Assembly: GCF_002086815.1 (NCBI RefSeq)
Contig: NZ_MVID01000008.1
Span: 62,001-126,000 of the forward strand
Reading direction: 5' to 3'
Origin: Mycolicibacterium parafortuitum
GTDB lineage: Bacteria; Actinomycetota; Actinomycetes; Mycobacteriales; Mycobacteriaceae
DNA: 64,000 bases
Part shown: in pieces, positions 45,578-53,780 of the stretch
Position numbering within the stretch: the stretch's first letter is position 1
Layout: the number at the start of each line of letters is the position of its first letter
Translations under genes and position numbers: made by a program
The notes under the pieces: generated by a model
Seen by the model: only the letters and a program-made list of their open reading frames with translations
Told to the model about the DNA's origin: nothing
Databases searched by the model: none

Positions 45578-46500
45578 CAGGTGCTCCTCATCCAGTCCAG
45601 GGGATCCCCGCGCCGGGTGCTGACACCGTGCTCGGCGAGCATGGCGCGGGCGAGTTCGCGGCGGTGCGCCGAATAGGTCAGAACGTGCGCGACGATGCCG
45701 TACAGCTGGAAGGATTCCGGCGGATCACACAGCGCGTCGATCACGGTGTCCCCGAGCCGGCCCGCCGCCGAATATTCGGAAACCATTGCGCGCCAACGCT
45801 TCGCGATGTCGTCGTGGTGGACGGCGAGCGCGTCGGCGTCGACGAACGCGGGTTGCGTCGAGGTGCGGGCAGGGAAGTCGTCGCCGCCGATCGTCGCGAG
45901 CCACACCTCTTTGCTCCACACGATCGTGCCCAGCACGGCCCCGACGCTCGGTTCCGGGCCGTCCCATTCCAGCACCGTCTGCGCCGGCCGGATCTCGGCG
46001 ACCCACTGGTCGGCGGTCAGCTCGGTGGCCCGTGCCAGCAGATGCGCGGTGTCGTCGATGTCGTGCACGATCATCAGCTCGGCGATGCCCGCGACGGCGG
46101 GATCCTGATCGCGGTCGCTGTCGAGCCACAGCGACTGCGGCGGATGGAAGTGCAGGCCGTTCGGGGCGGGCAGCCGGAACGGCACGTCGCCGGCCTGCGA
46201 CGGCGGCACCCCGTAGGTGCGACGGAAGGCTCGGGAGAACACCTCGGGCGACGACCATCCCTCGTCGGCGGCGACCGCCGAGACCGGTTCGCCGCGCTGC
46301 AACCGCCACGCGGCGCGTTCGAGCATCACGCGCCGCCGCAGCGTCGCGGGTGGTTCCCCGGTCAGACGCCGGACCTCGCGGGAGAAGTGGAACTCCGACG
46401 CGTAGCTGCTGCGCGCCATGTCGGCGACGTCGGTGTTGGCGGCGTCGGTGACGGCGTCGAGGAGCTCGCGCAGCCTGTCCCTATCAGCAGGATCGCTCAC
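45577..46500 (-). CDS. AraC-type regulator with DinB-like C-terminal domain
   Basis: 307 residues. The N-terminal 100 or so carry the two helix-turn-helix units of AraC proteins (DVADMARSSYASEFHFSREVRRLTG and VSAVAADEGWSSPEVFSRAFRRTYGVPPS). The C-terminal 180 form a helical domain with spaced histidines (MIVHDIDDTAHLLARATELTADQW, VHHDDIAKRW, GIVAHVLTYSAHRRELA), which fits the DinB fold. The placement of the DNA-binding domain at the N-terminus is the reverse of classical AraC. It probably senses a ligand through the DinB-like part and controls its own operon or the divergent dehydrogenase. The start is GTG 46500. Confidence 0.78.
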   Translation of the reverse strand: MSDPADRDRLRELLDAVTDAANTDVADMARSSYASEFHFSREVRRLTGEPPATLRRRVMLERAAWRLQRGEPVSAVAADEGWSSPEVFSRAFRRTYGVPPSQAGDVPFRLPAPNGLHFHPPQSLWLDSDRDQDPAVAGIAELMIVHDIDDTAHLLARATELTADQWVAEIRPAQTVLEWDGPEPSVGAVLGTIVWSKEVWLATIGGDDFPARTSTQPAFVDADALAVHHDDIAKRWRAMVSEYSAAGRLGDTVIDALCDPPESFQLYGIVAHVLTYSAHRRELARAMLAEHGVSTRRGDPLDWMRST

Positions 46501-46587
46501 GGTGTCCGAGTATCGTCGGCCGCCTCCACGCAGAACATGGCAATTCCTGCTGCGCTTCAGATGTCGATCATCACGAGCCCCGAAACG

Positions 46588-46626
46588 CACTATGGCGGAA
46601 TCCCCCGACCGGGTCCCGCCATAGTG
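46588..46626. promoter_or_regulatory. Perfect 11-bp inverted repeat in the regulator/SDR promoter region
   Basis: CACTATGGCGG (46588-46598) and CCGCCATAGTG (46616-46626) around a 17-base loop, in the 253-bp divergent gap. It does not resemble hairpin families A or B. It could be the operator of the AraC-type regulator or a leader hairpin. A TATAAC element follows at 46636. Confidence 0.5.
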
Positions 46627-46753
46627 GTTAGACCCTATAACGGTCGACGGGCACCGCGCCGGATTTCGGCGGAGTTGCCGGTGCCGATACCCGCTAGCTG
46701 CAAAATCCGGCCGGCGCGGGACGCGTGGACGGGTCGCCGGTGTTGAGCCGGAC

Positions 46754-47452
46754 ATGACGAACAACGAACACACCGAACACACCGTGGCTCTGGTCACCGG
46801 AGCCAACCGCGGACTGGGCAAGCGCTTCGCCGAGGAGCTTGTCGCCCGAGGCGCGAAGGTCTACGCGGGCGCACGGCGCCCCGAGACCGTCGACATCGCA
46901 GGCGTCATCCCGATCGCGCTGGACATCACCGATCCCGAGTCGGTTCGGCGCGCCGCCGAAGAGGCCGGCGATGTCACCGTGGTGGTGAACAACGCCGGGG
47001 TGTCGACGCAGGCGAATCTGCTCGACGGCCCGATCGAGGACATCCGGCTGGAGATGGAGACGCACTACTTCGGCACGCTGGCCGTGACGCGGGCGTTCGT
47101 GCCCGTCATCGAGCGCAACATCGCCGAGAACGGGGGCACCGGCGCGATCCTGAACGTGCTCTCGGTGTTGTCGTGGCTGCATCCCGGCACCAGCGGCGCG
47201 TATTCGGCGGCCAAGGCCGCGGGGTGGGCGATGACCGACGCCGTGCGCGAGGACCTCGCGCCGCGCGGTATCCACGTCGCCGCGCTGCACGTCGGATACA
47301 TGGACACCGACATGGTCATCTACATCCCGGCCGATCAGAAGACCGATCCGGCGCTGATCGCGAAGCTGGCCCTCGACGGCCTGTTCGCCGGGCAGAACGA
47401 GATCCTCGGCGATGCGCTGACCCGGACCGTGAAGGCTTCGCTGTCCGGCTAG
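46754..47452 (+). CDS. Short-chain dehydrogenase/reductase
   Basis: 232-residue classical SDR: TGANRGLG cofactor motif (residues 15-22), NNAG in the middle, and the catalytic YxxxK as Y150-K154 in AYSAAKAAG, preceded by a serine in VLSVLSW. It is an NAD(P)-dependent oxidoreductase of unknown substrate. ATG 46754 is used. It diverges from the AraC-type regulator, the likely controller. Confidence 0.88.
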   Translation: MTNNEHTEHTVALVTGANRGLGKRFAEELVARGAKVYAGARRPETVDIAGVIPIALDITDPESVRRAAEEAGDVTVVVNNAGVSTQANLLDGPIEDIRLEMETHYFGTLAVTRAFVPVIERNIAENGGTGAILNVLSVLSWLHPGTSGAYSAAKAAGWAMTDAVREDLAPRGIHVAALHVGYMDTDMVIYIPADQKTDPALIAKLALDGLFAGQNEILGDALTRTVKASLSG

Positions 47453-47550
47453 ACCCTTGACTGCTCTGCGCCGGTCCTGGATTCTTCGGTCACGTGATGC
47501 TGGTCATAGCTGGACGGACCCCCTCTCCGAAGTGGGTAGACTGGCAAAAC

Positions 47551-47564
47551 TAGAACACGTTCCA
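47551..47564. promoter_or_regulatory. KstR-like operator upstream of the acyltransferase-fadD12-lipO operon
   Basis: TAGAACACGTTCCA matches the KstR consensus TNNAACNNGTTNNA at every fixed position, and the outer ACT/AGT (47549-47566) extends the symmetry. It lies 32 bp before the first start codon, where a repressor would block transcription. KstR controls sterol and lipid catabolism in mycobacteria. Confidence 0.7.
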
Positions 47565-47596
47565 GTCCGACGCCGACGTCTTTCGAGGGGGCCGCC

Positions 47597-48406
47597 GTGA
47601 GCGCGACCGACACGATCCCGTCCGAGATCACCAAATGGGATCCCGCGCTCACCGAGAAGGTGATGGGCATCCTCAAGCCGTTCCTGAAGGGATGGCACCG
47701 CGCCGAGGTGCGCGGCCTGGAGGACTTCCCCGAGGGCGGCGCGCTGGTGGTGTCCAACCATTCCGGCGGGCTGTTCCCGATGGACGTGCCGATCTTCGCC
47801 AGCGGGTTCTACGACAAGTTCGGATACGACCGGCCGGTCTACACGCTCAGCCACGACATGCTGATGGTCGGGCCGACGGGCGCGTTCTTCAAGAAGACCG
47901 GGTTCATCCCGGCCAACCACCACAACGCCGACGAGGCGCTGCGCTCGGGCGGAGTGGTGGTGGTGTTCCCCGGTGGTGACTACGACGTCTACCGCCCGTC
48001 GGCGGCGGCGAACAAGATCGACTTCGGCGGCCGCACCGGCTACGTCCGGGCCGCGCTCAACGCCGGTGTGCCGATCGTGCCGACCGTCGGCATCGGCGGC
48101 CAGGAGAGTCAGCTGTTCCTGAGCCGCGGCACCGACGTCGCCAAGGCACTCGGACCGGTCGCCAAACTGTTCCGCGCCAAGATCGTGCCGGTGTCGTTCG
48201 GGTTCCCGTTCGGCCTGTCGGTCGTCGTGCCGCCGAATGTGCCGCTGCCCGCGAAGATCACGATGAAGGCGCTGCCGCCGATCGACATCATCGAGGAGTT
48301 CGGCGAGAACCCCGACATCGACGAGGTCGACGCGCACGTGCGACGGGTGATGCAGCGCGCCCTCGACGAGCTGGCCCAGGAGCGCAAGCTCCCGATCCTC
48401 GGTTAG
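47597..48406 (+). CDS. Lysophospholipid acyltransferase-like protein (Rv1428c-like)
   Basis: 269-residue PlsC-type acyltransferase. The active-site block is VVSNHSGGLFPMDVP, with the histidine-aspartate pair of the family in a longer spacing, and the glycerol-phosphate-type block VVVFPGGDYDVYRP follows. It should acylate a glycerolipid or a related acceptor with acyl-CoA. It is the first gene of an operon with fadD12 (4-bp gap) and lipO, as Rv1428c-Rv1426c. GTG 47597 is the start. Confidence 0.88.
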   Translation: MSATDTIPSEITKWDPALTEKVMGILKPFLKGWHRAEVRGLEDFPEGGALVVSNHSGGLFPMDVPIFASGFYDKFGYDRPVYTLSHDMLMVGPTGAFFKKTGFIPANHHNADEALRSGGVVVVFPGGDYDVYRPSAAANKIDFGGRTGYVRAALNAGVPIVPTVGIGGQESQLFLSRGTDVAKALGPVAKLFRAKIVPVSFGFPFGLSVVVPPNVPLPAKITMKALPPIDIIEEFGENPDIDEVDAHVRRVMQRALDELAQERKLPILG

Positions 48407-48410
48407 CCCG

Positions 48411-50045
48411 ATGGGCCTCACCGACTCCGTGACCAACGCGCTCGGCCTGATCTCGACGATGGCGCGCGCCGGCGTGATCGCACCGCTGCGCCCCGACAAG
48501 TACCTGCGCATCGTCGGGGCCATGCAGCGCGAGAACATGGCGATCACCTCCGGTTTCGCCGCGGCCGCCCAGCGCTGCCCCGACCGCGCCGGCCTCGTCG
48601 ACGAACTCGGGATCCTGACCTGGCGCCAGATCGACCGGCGCGCCGACGCGCTCGCCGCCGCGCTGCAGGCGCTGCCCGGCGGCCAGCCCGAGGTGATCGG
48701 GCTGATGGCCCGCAACCACCGCGGGTTCGTCGACGCGCTGATCGCCGCCAACCGCATCGGCGCCGATGTGCTGCTGCTCAACACGTCGTTCGCCGGTCCC
48801 GCGCTGGCCGAGGTGCTCGAGCGCGAAGGCGAGGGCCGCTCGGTCGCGGTGATCTACGACGAGGAGTTCACCGAAACGGTGGACCGCGCGGTGGCCGGGC
48901 GCCCCGACACCACCCGGATCGTCGCGTGGACCGACACCGACACCGACGCGCTGACCGTGGAATCGCTGATCGCCGAGCACGACGGCCGGGAACCGGTGCG
49001 CTCGATGGAGAAGGGGCGGGTCATCCTGCTCACCTCCGGGACCACCGGAACACCCAAGGGCGCCAAGCACTCCGGCGGTGACCCCAGCGTGCTCAAGGCG
49101 ATCCTGGACCGGACCCCGTGGCGCGCCGAACAACCCGTCGTGATCGCCGCACCGATGTTCCACGCATGGGGCTTCTCGCAATTGGCGTTCGCCGCATCGA
49201 TGTCGTGCACGATCATCACCCGGCGCAAGTTCGATCCCGAGGCCACCCTGGAACTGGTCGACAAGTACCGCGCCACCGGATTGTGTGTGGTGCCGGTGAT
49301 GTTCGACCGCATCATGGAGCTGCCCACCGAGGTCCTCGACAAGTACAGCGGGCGCTCGCTGCGCTTCGCCGCCGCGTCGGGCTCGCGCATGCGCCCCGAC
49401 GTCGTCATCAAGTTCATGGACCGCTTCGGCGACGTGATCTACAACAACTACAACGCCACCGAGGCCGGCATGATCGCCACCGCGACGCCGCGCGATCTGC
49501 GCGCCGCGCCGGACACCGCGGGCCGACCCGCCGAGGGCACCGAGATCCGGATCCTCGACACCGAGTTCAACGAGGTACCCACGGGGCAGACCGGCGGCAT
49601 CTGGGTGCGCAACTCGACCCAGTTCGACGGCTACACCACGGGGACCACCAAGGATTTCCACGACGGGTTCATGTCCTCGGGCGACGTCGGCTATCTCGAC
49701 GAGGACGGCCGGTTGTTCGTGGTCGGCCGCGACGACGAGATGATCGTGTCCGGTGGCGAGAACGTCTACCCGATCGAGGTCGAGAAGACGCTGACGACGC
49801 ATCCCGATGTCGCCGAGGCCACGGTGCTCGGGGTCGACGACGAGAAGTTCGGGCAGCGACTGGCCGCATTCGTGGTTTTGAACCCCGGCGCCGCGGCTAC
49901 CCCGGAGACGCTGAAGCAGCATGTTCGCGACCATCTCGCGAATTACAAAGTGCCAAGGGAGATCACGGTGCTCGACGAGCTGCCCCGCAGCATCACCGGC
50001 AAGATCTCCCGCAAGGATCTGAAGGAACGCCTCGAGAATGCCTAA
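48411..50045 (+). CDS. fadD12: Fatty-acid-CoA ligase FadD12
   Basis: 544-residue AMP-forming acyl-CoA synthetase. The P-loop is LLTSGTTGTPKGAK (about 205-218), the adenylate-binding motif YNNYNATEAG, then the SSGDVGYLDEDGRLFVVGRDDEMI block and the catalytic K531 in SITGKISRKDL. It activates fatty acids, probably feeding the acyltransferase encoded just before it. Synteny with Rv1427c supports the name. Its last 8 bases overlap the lipO start, so translation is coupled. Confidence 0.92.
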   Translation: MGLTDSVTNALGLISTMARAGVIAPLRPDKYLRIVGAMQRENMAITSGFAAAAQRCPDRAGLVDELGILTWRQIDRRADALAAALQALPGGQPEVIGLMARNHRGFVDALIAANRIGADVLLLNTSFAGPALAEVLEREGEGRSVAVIYDEEFTETVDRAVAGRPDTTRIVAWTDTDTDALTVESLIAEHDGREPVRSMEKGRVILLTSGTTGTPKGAKHSGGDPSVLKAILDRTPWRAEQPVVIAAPMFHAWGFSQLAFAASMSCTIITRRKFDPEATLELVDKYRATGLCVVPVMFDRIMELPTEVLDKYSGRSLRFAAASGSRMRPDVVIKFMDRFGDVIYNNYNATEAGMIATATPRDLRAAPDTAGRPAEGTEIRILDTEFNEVPTGQTGGIWVRNSTQFDGYTTGTTKDFHDGFMSSGDVGYLDEDGRLFVVGRDDEMIVSGGENVYPIEVEKTLTTHPDVAEATVLGVDDEKFGQRLAAFVVLNPGAAATPETLKQHVRDHLANYKVPREITVLDELPRSITGKISRKDLKERLENA

Positions 50046-51294
50046 ACGCCGGCCGCTGCTGCGGGCCACCGCGGAGTTGCTCAACGCCGCCAACGGGCTG
50101 CGGCCGCTGGCCCGCGAGGGATATCCGACGATCCCGGTCTTCGCGTTCGGGTGGCCGACCTCCGAGTTGTCGCCGCTGTACATGGCCGGCTCGATGCTCG
50201 ACGCGGTGCGCCGCGGTATCCGCGGCGACTTCGGCGGCCCGCGCGGCCGGATCGCGCTGGCGCTGACCGCCGTGTCCTGGGCGGTGCTGTACCTGATCCA
50301 CCGCCGCAACGTGGCGGCCCAACCGCATTTCGAGGACCCGCTGCGGGAGGCGCTCGGCGCCGACTACCAGGAGATCGCCGAGAAGGCGAAGTCCACCCGG
50401 CGCCGCTACATCGGTGTGCCGCCCAACGAGATCGTCCGCCGCCGCTACGTCGAGAAGGCCGGCACCGTGCACTACGGGCCGCTGCGGGTGAACCGGGCCG
50501 ACATCTGGCGCCGCGCCGACCTGCCGCGCGACGGCAAAGCCCCTGTGCTGCTCCAGGTTCCGGGCGGCGCGTGGGCGATCGGGATGCGCAAGCCGCAGGC
50601 CTACCCGCTGCTGAGCCACCTCGCCGACCACGGCTGGATCTGTGTGTCGATCGACTACCGGGTCAGCCCGCGCAACACCTGGCCGGACCACATCGTCGAC
50701 GTCAAGCGGGCGCTGGCCTGGATCAAGGAGCACATCGCCGAGTACGGCGGGGACCCGGATTTCGTCGCGATCACCGGCGGTTCGGCCGGCGGGCACCTGT
50801 CGGCGCTGGCCGCGCTGACCGCCGATGACCCGACGTTGCAGCCCGGGTTCGAGGACGCCGACACCTCCGTGGTCGCCGCGGTGCCGATCTACGGCCGCTA
50901 CGACTGGGTCTCGGCAAAGGGCAACGGGCGCAAGGAGTTCATCGCGTTCCTGCAGAAGTTCGTCGTCAAGAAGCCGATCGCGCAGAACCGGCAGCTGTAC
51001 GTCGACGCGTCACCGCTGCACCGGCTGCGCGCCGACGCGCCGCCGTTCTTCATCCTGCACGGCCAGGACGACTCGATCATCCCGGTGCCCGAGGGCCGTG
51101 AGTTCGCCGACGCGCTCAAGGATGTGTCGACGTCGCCGGTGGTGTACGCCGAAATCCCGCACGCGCAGCACGCTTTCGACTTCTACTACGGTTCACCGCG
51201 GGCGCATTACACGGCCCAGGCCGTCGAGGAGTTCCTGTCCTGGGTGATGGCGACGCGCAAGACCGCGGCGGGGAACCAGGTCGAAGCCGGCTGA
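50038..51294 (+). CDS. lipO: Alpha/beta-hydrolase esterase LipO
   Basis: 418-residue esterase of the hormone-sensitive-lipase-like group. The oxyanion loop is VPGGAWAIG, a variant of HGGG; the nucleophile is S249 in GGSAGGH; the acid lies in HGQDDSIIP and the histidine in IPHAQHAFDF. An N-terminal extension of about 130 residues contains one likely membrane helix (IALALTAVSWAVLYLI, about 74-89), so the enzyme may be membrane bound. It matches Rv1426c in place and size. A paralogue of similar size lies at 53781-55001. Confidence 0.9.
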   Translation: MPKRRPLLRATAELLNAANGLRPLAREGYPTIPVFAFGWPTSELSPLYMAGSMLDAVRRGIRGDFGGPRGRIALALTAVSWAVLYLIHRRNVAAQPHFEDPLREALGADYQEIAEKAKSTRRRYIGVPPNEIVRRRYVEKAGTVHYGPLRVNRADIWRRADLPRDGKAPVLLQVPGGAWAIGMRKPQAYPLLSHLADHGWICVSIDYRVSPRNTWPDHIVDVKRALAWIKEHIAEYGGDPDFVAITGGSAGGHLSALAALTADDPTLQPGFEDADTSVVAAVPIYGRYDWVSAKGNGRKEFIAFLQKFVVKKPIAQNRQLYVDASPLHRLRADAPPFFILHGQDDSIIPVPEGREFADALKDVSTSPVVYAEIPHAQHAFDFYYGSPRAHYTAQAVEEFLSWVMATRKTAAGNQVEAG

Positions 51295-51306
51295 TCTCCC
51301 GGCCGA

Positions 51307-51858
51307 TCACTGTGACACGCGCAGGATTCCGTCCAGCAGCGCGGCCAGTCGGGTGACCCAGGCGTCACCGACGGCGCCGGTGCGGGCCAGTTCGGCGACG
51401 TAGCTGCCGACGATCACGTCGATCACGGTGTCGGCGGTGGCCGCGTCGACCTCCAGCGCGTCGATGGCATGCCGCCGGTAGGCCACCAGGATCGAGCGGA
51501 ACGCGTCGCTGAACTCCGGGTCCTCGTCGGTCAGCAGCGCGGCGAATCCTCCGGCGCCGATCCCGCGCGCGATCACGTCGACGGACTGCTCGATCACCCA
51601 GCGCAGTCGCTGCGCGCGGTCGGCGTCGGCGGGCACCGACGGGCGGTCGTCGAGCGTTTCCAGCGCGGCGGCCAGCAGGCTGCGCCGGTTCGGATGGCGC
51701 CGGTAGATGGTGGTCTTGGCGATGCCCGTCGCGTCGACGATGGCGTGCATCGTCACCGCCTTCGGACCGCGCGCTCGCAGAAGTTCCAGTGCCGCGTCGA
51801 GGATGCGGGCCCCGACCGTGTCGTCGGCCCTGTCGGCGCTGTCGGCGTTCTCGACCAT
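51307..51858 (-). CDS. TetR-family transcriptional regulator
   Basis: 183 residues. The DNA-binding domain (about 15-62) reads ARILDAALELLRARGPKAVTM, then HAIVDATGIAKTTIYRRHPNRRSLL, a standard TetR helix-turn-helix. ATG 51858 has a strong AGGAGGTGG site. It diverges from a small membrane-protein gene; the gap between them carries repeated CGCTAC/GTAGCG half-sites, the probable autoregulatory operator. It is convergent with lipO. Ligand unknown. Confidence 0.9.
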   Translation of the reverse strand: MVENADSADRADDTVGARILDAALELLRARGPKAVTMHAIVDATGIAKTTIYRRHPNRRSLLAAALETLDDRPSVPADADRAQRLRWVIEQSVDVIARGIGAGGFAALLTDEDPEFSDAFRSILVAYRRHAIDALEVDAATADTVIDVIVGSYVAELARTGAVGDAWVTRLAALLDGILRVSQ

Positions 51859-51899
51859 GGTCCACCTCCTGGTTCGACGGGTGCGCGTTCGCGGATTCA

Positions 51900-51937
51900 A
51901 CGCTACACTGGACGTAGCGCTACGCTACTCGTAGCGT
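51900..51937. promoter_or_regulatory. Cluster of CGCTAC/GTAGCG operator half-sites
   Basis: CGCTAC at 51901, GTAGCG at 51914, and the inverted pair ACGCTAC-TC-GTAGCGT at 51922-51937. GTAGCGCTAC (51914-51923) is itself a perfect palindrome. At least two overlapping dyads lie between the divergent TetR and membrane-protein genes, typical of a self-regulating TetR pair. Confidence 0.75.
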
Positions 51938-51956
51938 ATTGATAGAGGAGGTTGTC

Positions 51957-52322
51957 ATGCGACGGACGTCGTTGAGCACTGCACCGCTGCCGGCGATCGG
52001 CTATGTGCTGACCCTGTTCGGCTTCGTATTCCTGGGGACCTTCACCGCGTCGCTGGCACTCGGCAGCAGCACCCTCGCGATCGTGTTCGGTGTCGCGATG
52101 GTCGCCAGTTACGGGCTGGGGCTGACCTGCTTCATGCTGCGCAAGCGCTACATCGCCACGGCCGATCCCGACGCCGACATCGCGCTCGGATTCGACCCGA
52201 TCCGCGGCAACACCGACCGCCGCGCGGCCGAACGTTACCTGGCGCGGTACCGCGGCCGGGAGGCCGAAGTGGCCACGCTGCCGACGGGCGTATCCGAACC
52301 CGCGGTCCGGCGCGCGGCGTGA
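51957..52322 (+). CDS. Small two-helix membrane protein under the divergent TetR
   Basis: 121 residues with two hydrophobic helices (about 13-36 and 40-61), then a polar cytoplasmic tail (RKRYIATADPDADIALGFDP and on). No family is recognised with confidence; it loosely resembles DUF485-type small membrane proteins. ATG 51957 has GAGGAGG 6 bases upstream. The CGCTAC operator cluster lies directly in front, so it is the likely target of the TetR regulator. It sits between the lipO and WS/DGAT genes. Confidence 0.7.
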   Translation: MRRTSLSTAPLPAIGYVLTLFGFVFLGTFTASLALGSSTLAIVFGVAMVASYGLGLTCFMLRKRYIATADPDADIALGFDPIRGNTDRRAAERYLARYRGREAEVATLPTGVSEPAVRRAA

Positions 52323-52329
52323 CCGGGAA

Positions 52330-53754
52330 CTAGTCCACGTTCGGCATCGCGGTGTCGACGACCGAGAACTCAGCGGGAAGCCCTGCGGCACGCCGGATCT
52401 CGGCGAACTCGTCGAGCATCGCACCGCTGAGTTCGTGCGGGTCCTTGAGTGTCCTGCCGTCGGAGAGCACCGAGATGTTGATCTGGTCGACGTAGCTCCA
52501 CACGGTGATGTTGAGGCCGCTGCCGACGGTCAGTGGACCCACCGAGAAGATCTCGGTGACCAGCGCACCGCCCACGCGGGCCCGCTCGCGGGGGCCGGGC
52601 ACATTGGAGATCGGCAGGTTCATGATCTTGTTCTGGCCGTCCTTGGTCCCCAGCCAGCGGAACAACGCCTCGGCGGGCGCGGGCGGAAAGTACGCCGACC
52701 ACCGGCTGACCAGTTCGGGCCCGAGCAGGTTGTTGCTCTCCTTGCCGATCACGGCGGCCTCGTGCGCGGCGCGCACCCGCTCCAGCGGGTCGTCCAACTC
52801 GACGGGGATCGCGACCAGCACACCGGTGAACCTGTTCCCCGAGATCCGGTCGCGGGAGAAGTCGAAACTCACCGGCACCGACGCCAGCAGCGGATGCTCG
52901 GCGTGACCGTCGTAGCGCAGCAACAACTTTCGCAGCGCCCCGGCCGCCAGCGCGAGCACCATGTCGTTGATGGTCGCGCCGAGCGCCTTGCCGGTGCTCT
53001 TGACCTCGTCGAGCGACAGCGTCGCGGTGGCGAATCTGCGGGTCGCGTCGACCTGGTGGTTCATGAACGACGGCGGAGGAGTGAACGGCCGGGTGAGCTC
53101 GGGTGAGAGCTTCTGGCCGCTGCGTCGCACCCGGCGCATACCGGCGGCGGTGTAGCGCATCACGTCCGGGATCCGGCCGATCTGGCGGAGGTGGTCGTTG
53201 AACGCGGTCCGCACCAGTTCGCCCCGCGACGGCGCGGGATCCGTTGCGTACGAATCACGGTCGGCCTGCGGACCGTCCTGCAGGTCCATCCCACGCGCGA
53301 GCAGGTTCGCCGAAGCGACGCCGTCGGCGAGCGCGTGGTGGATCTTGCCGAGCACCGCGATGCGGCCGCCCGCCAGGCCTTCGATCAGATACATCTCCCA
53401 CAGTGGCCGGTCCCGGCTCAGCGGGGTGCTCGCGATCCGGCCGACGGCCTCGTCGAGTTCACGGCGTCCGCCGGGAGCTTCGACGCGGACCGACCGCACG
53501 TGGTAATCGAGGTCGACCTCGGCGTTCTCCCGCCACATCGGATGGTGGAACTTGAACGGGATGTCGACCAGTTCGTAGCGGAACGGGTCGAGCTTGTAGA
53601 GCCGGCCGTGGATGACCTTGCGCAGCTCCTCCACCCCGAAGGTCGCGCCGCCGAGACCGTCGAGCTCGATCACCGCGAGCTTGAGGGTATGCATGTGGAC
53701 GCTCGGGGTTTCGCTGTACAGCAGCACAGCGTCCCATCCACTCAGCCTTTTCAC
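52330..53754 (-). CDS. Wax ester synthase/diacylglycerol acyltransferase (WS/DGAT), Rv1425-like
   Basis: 474-residue WS/DGAT enzyme that joins acyl-CoA to diacylglycerol or a long-chain alcohol to make storage lipid. The active site HHALADG (HHxxxDG) is at residues 139-145; LSGWDAVLLYSETP at the start and the C-terminal NLPISNVPGPRE block are family marks. GTG 53754 has GGAAGGTGG close upstream. It lies 26 bp downstream of the second lipase on the same strand, so a synthesis/hydrolysis pair shares one transcript. Gene order suggests Rv1425, though Rv2484c/lipQ has a similar pairing. Confidence 0.92.
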   Translation of the reverse strand: MKRLSGWDAVLLYSETPSVHMHTLKLAVIELDGLGGATFGVEELRKVIHGRLYKLDPFRYELVDIPFKFHHPMWRENAEVDLDYHVRSVRVEAPGGRRELDEAVGRIASTPLSRDRPLWEMYLIEGLAGGRIAVLGKIHHALADGVASANLLARGMDLQDGPQADRDSYATDPAPSRGELVRTAFNDHLRQIGRIPDVMRYTAAGMRRVRRSGQKLSPELTRPFTPPPSFMNHQVDATRRFATATLSLDEVKSTGKALGATINDMVLALAAGALRKLLLRYDGHAEHPLLASVPVSFDFSRDRISGNRFTGVLVAIPVELDDPLERVRAAHEAAVIGKESNNLLGPELVSRWSAYFPPAPAEALFRWLGTKDGQNKIMNLPISNVPGPRERARVGGALVTEIFSVGPLTVGSGLNITVWSYVDQINISVLSDGRTLKDPHELSGAMLDEFAEIRRAAGLPAEFSVVDTAMPNVD

Positions 53755-53780
53755 TGTGCCACCTTCCGTACAGGAGGTGA

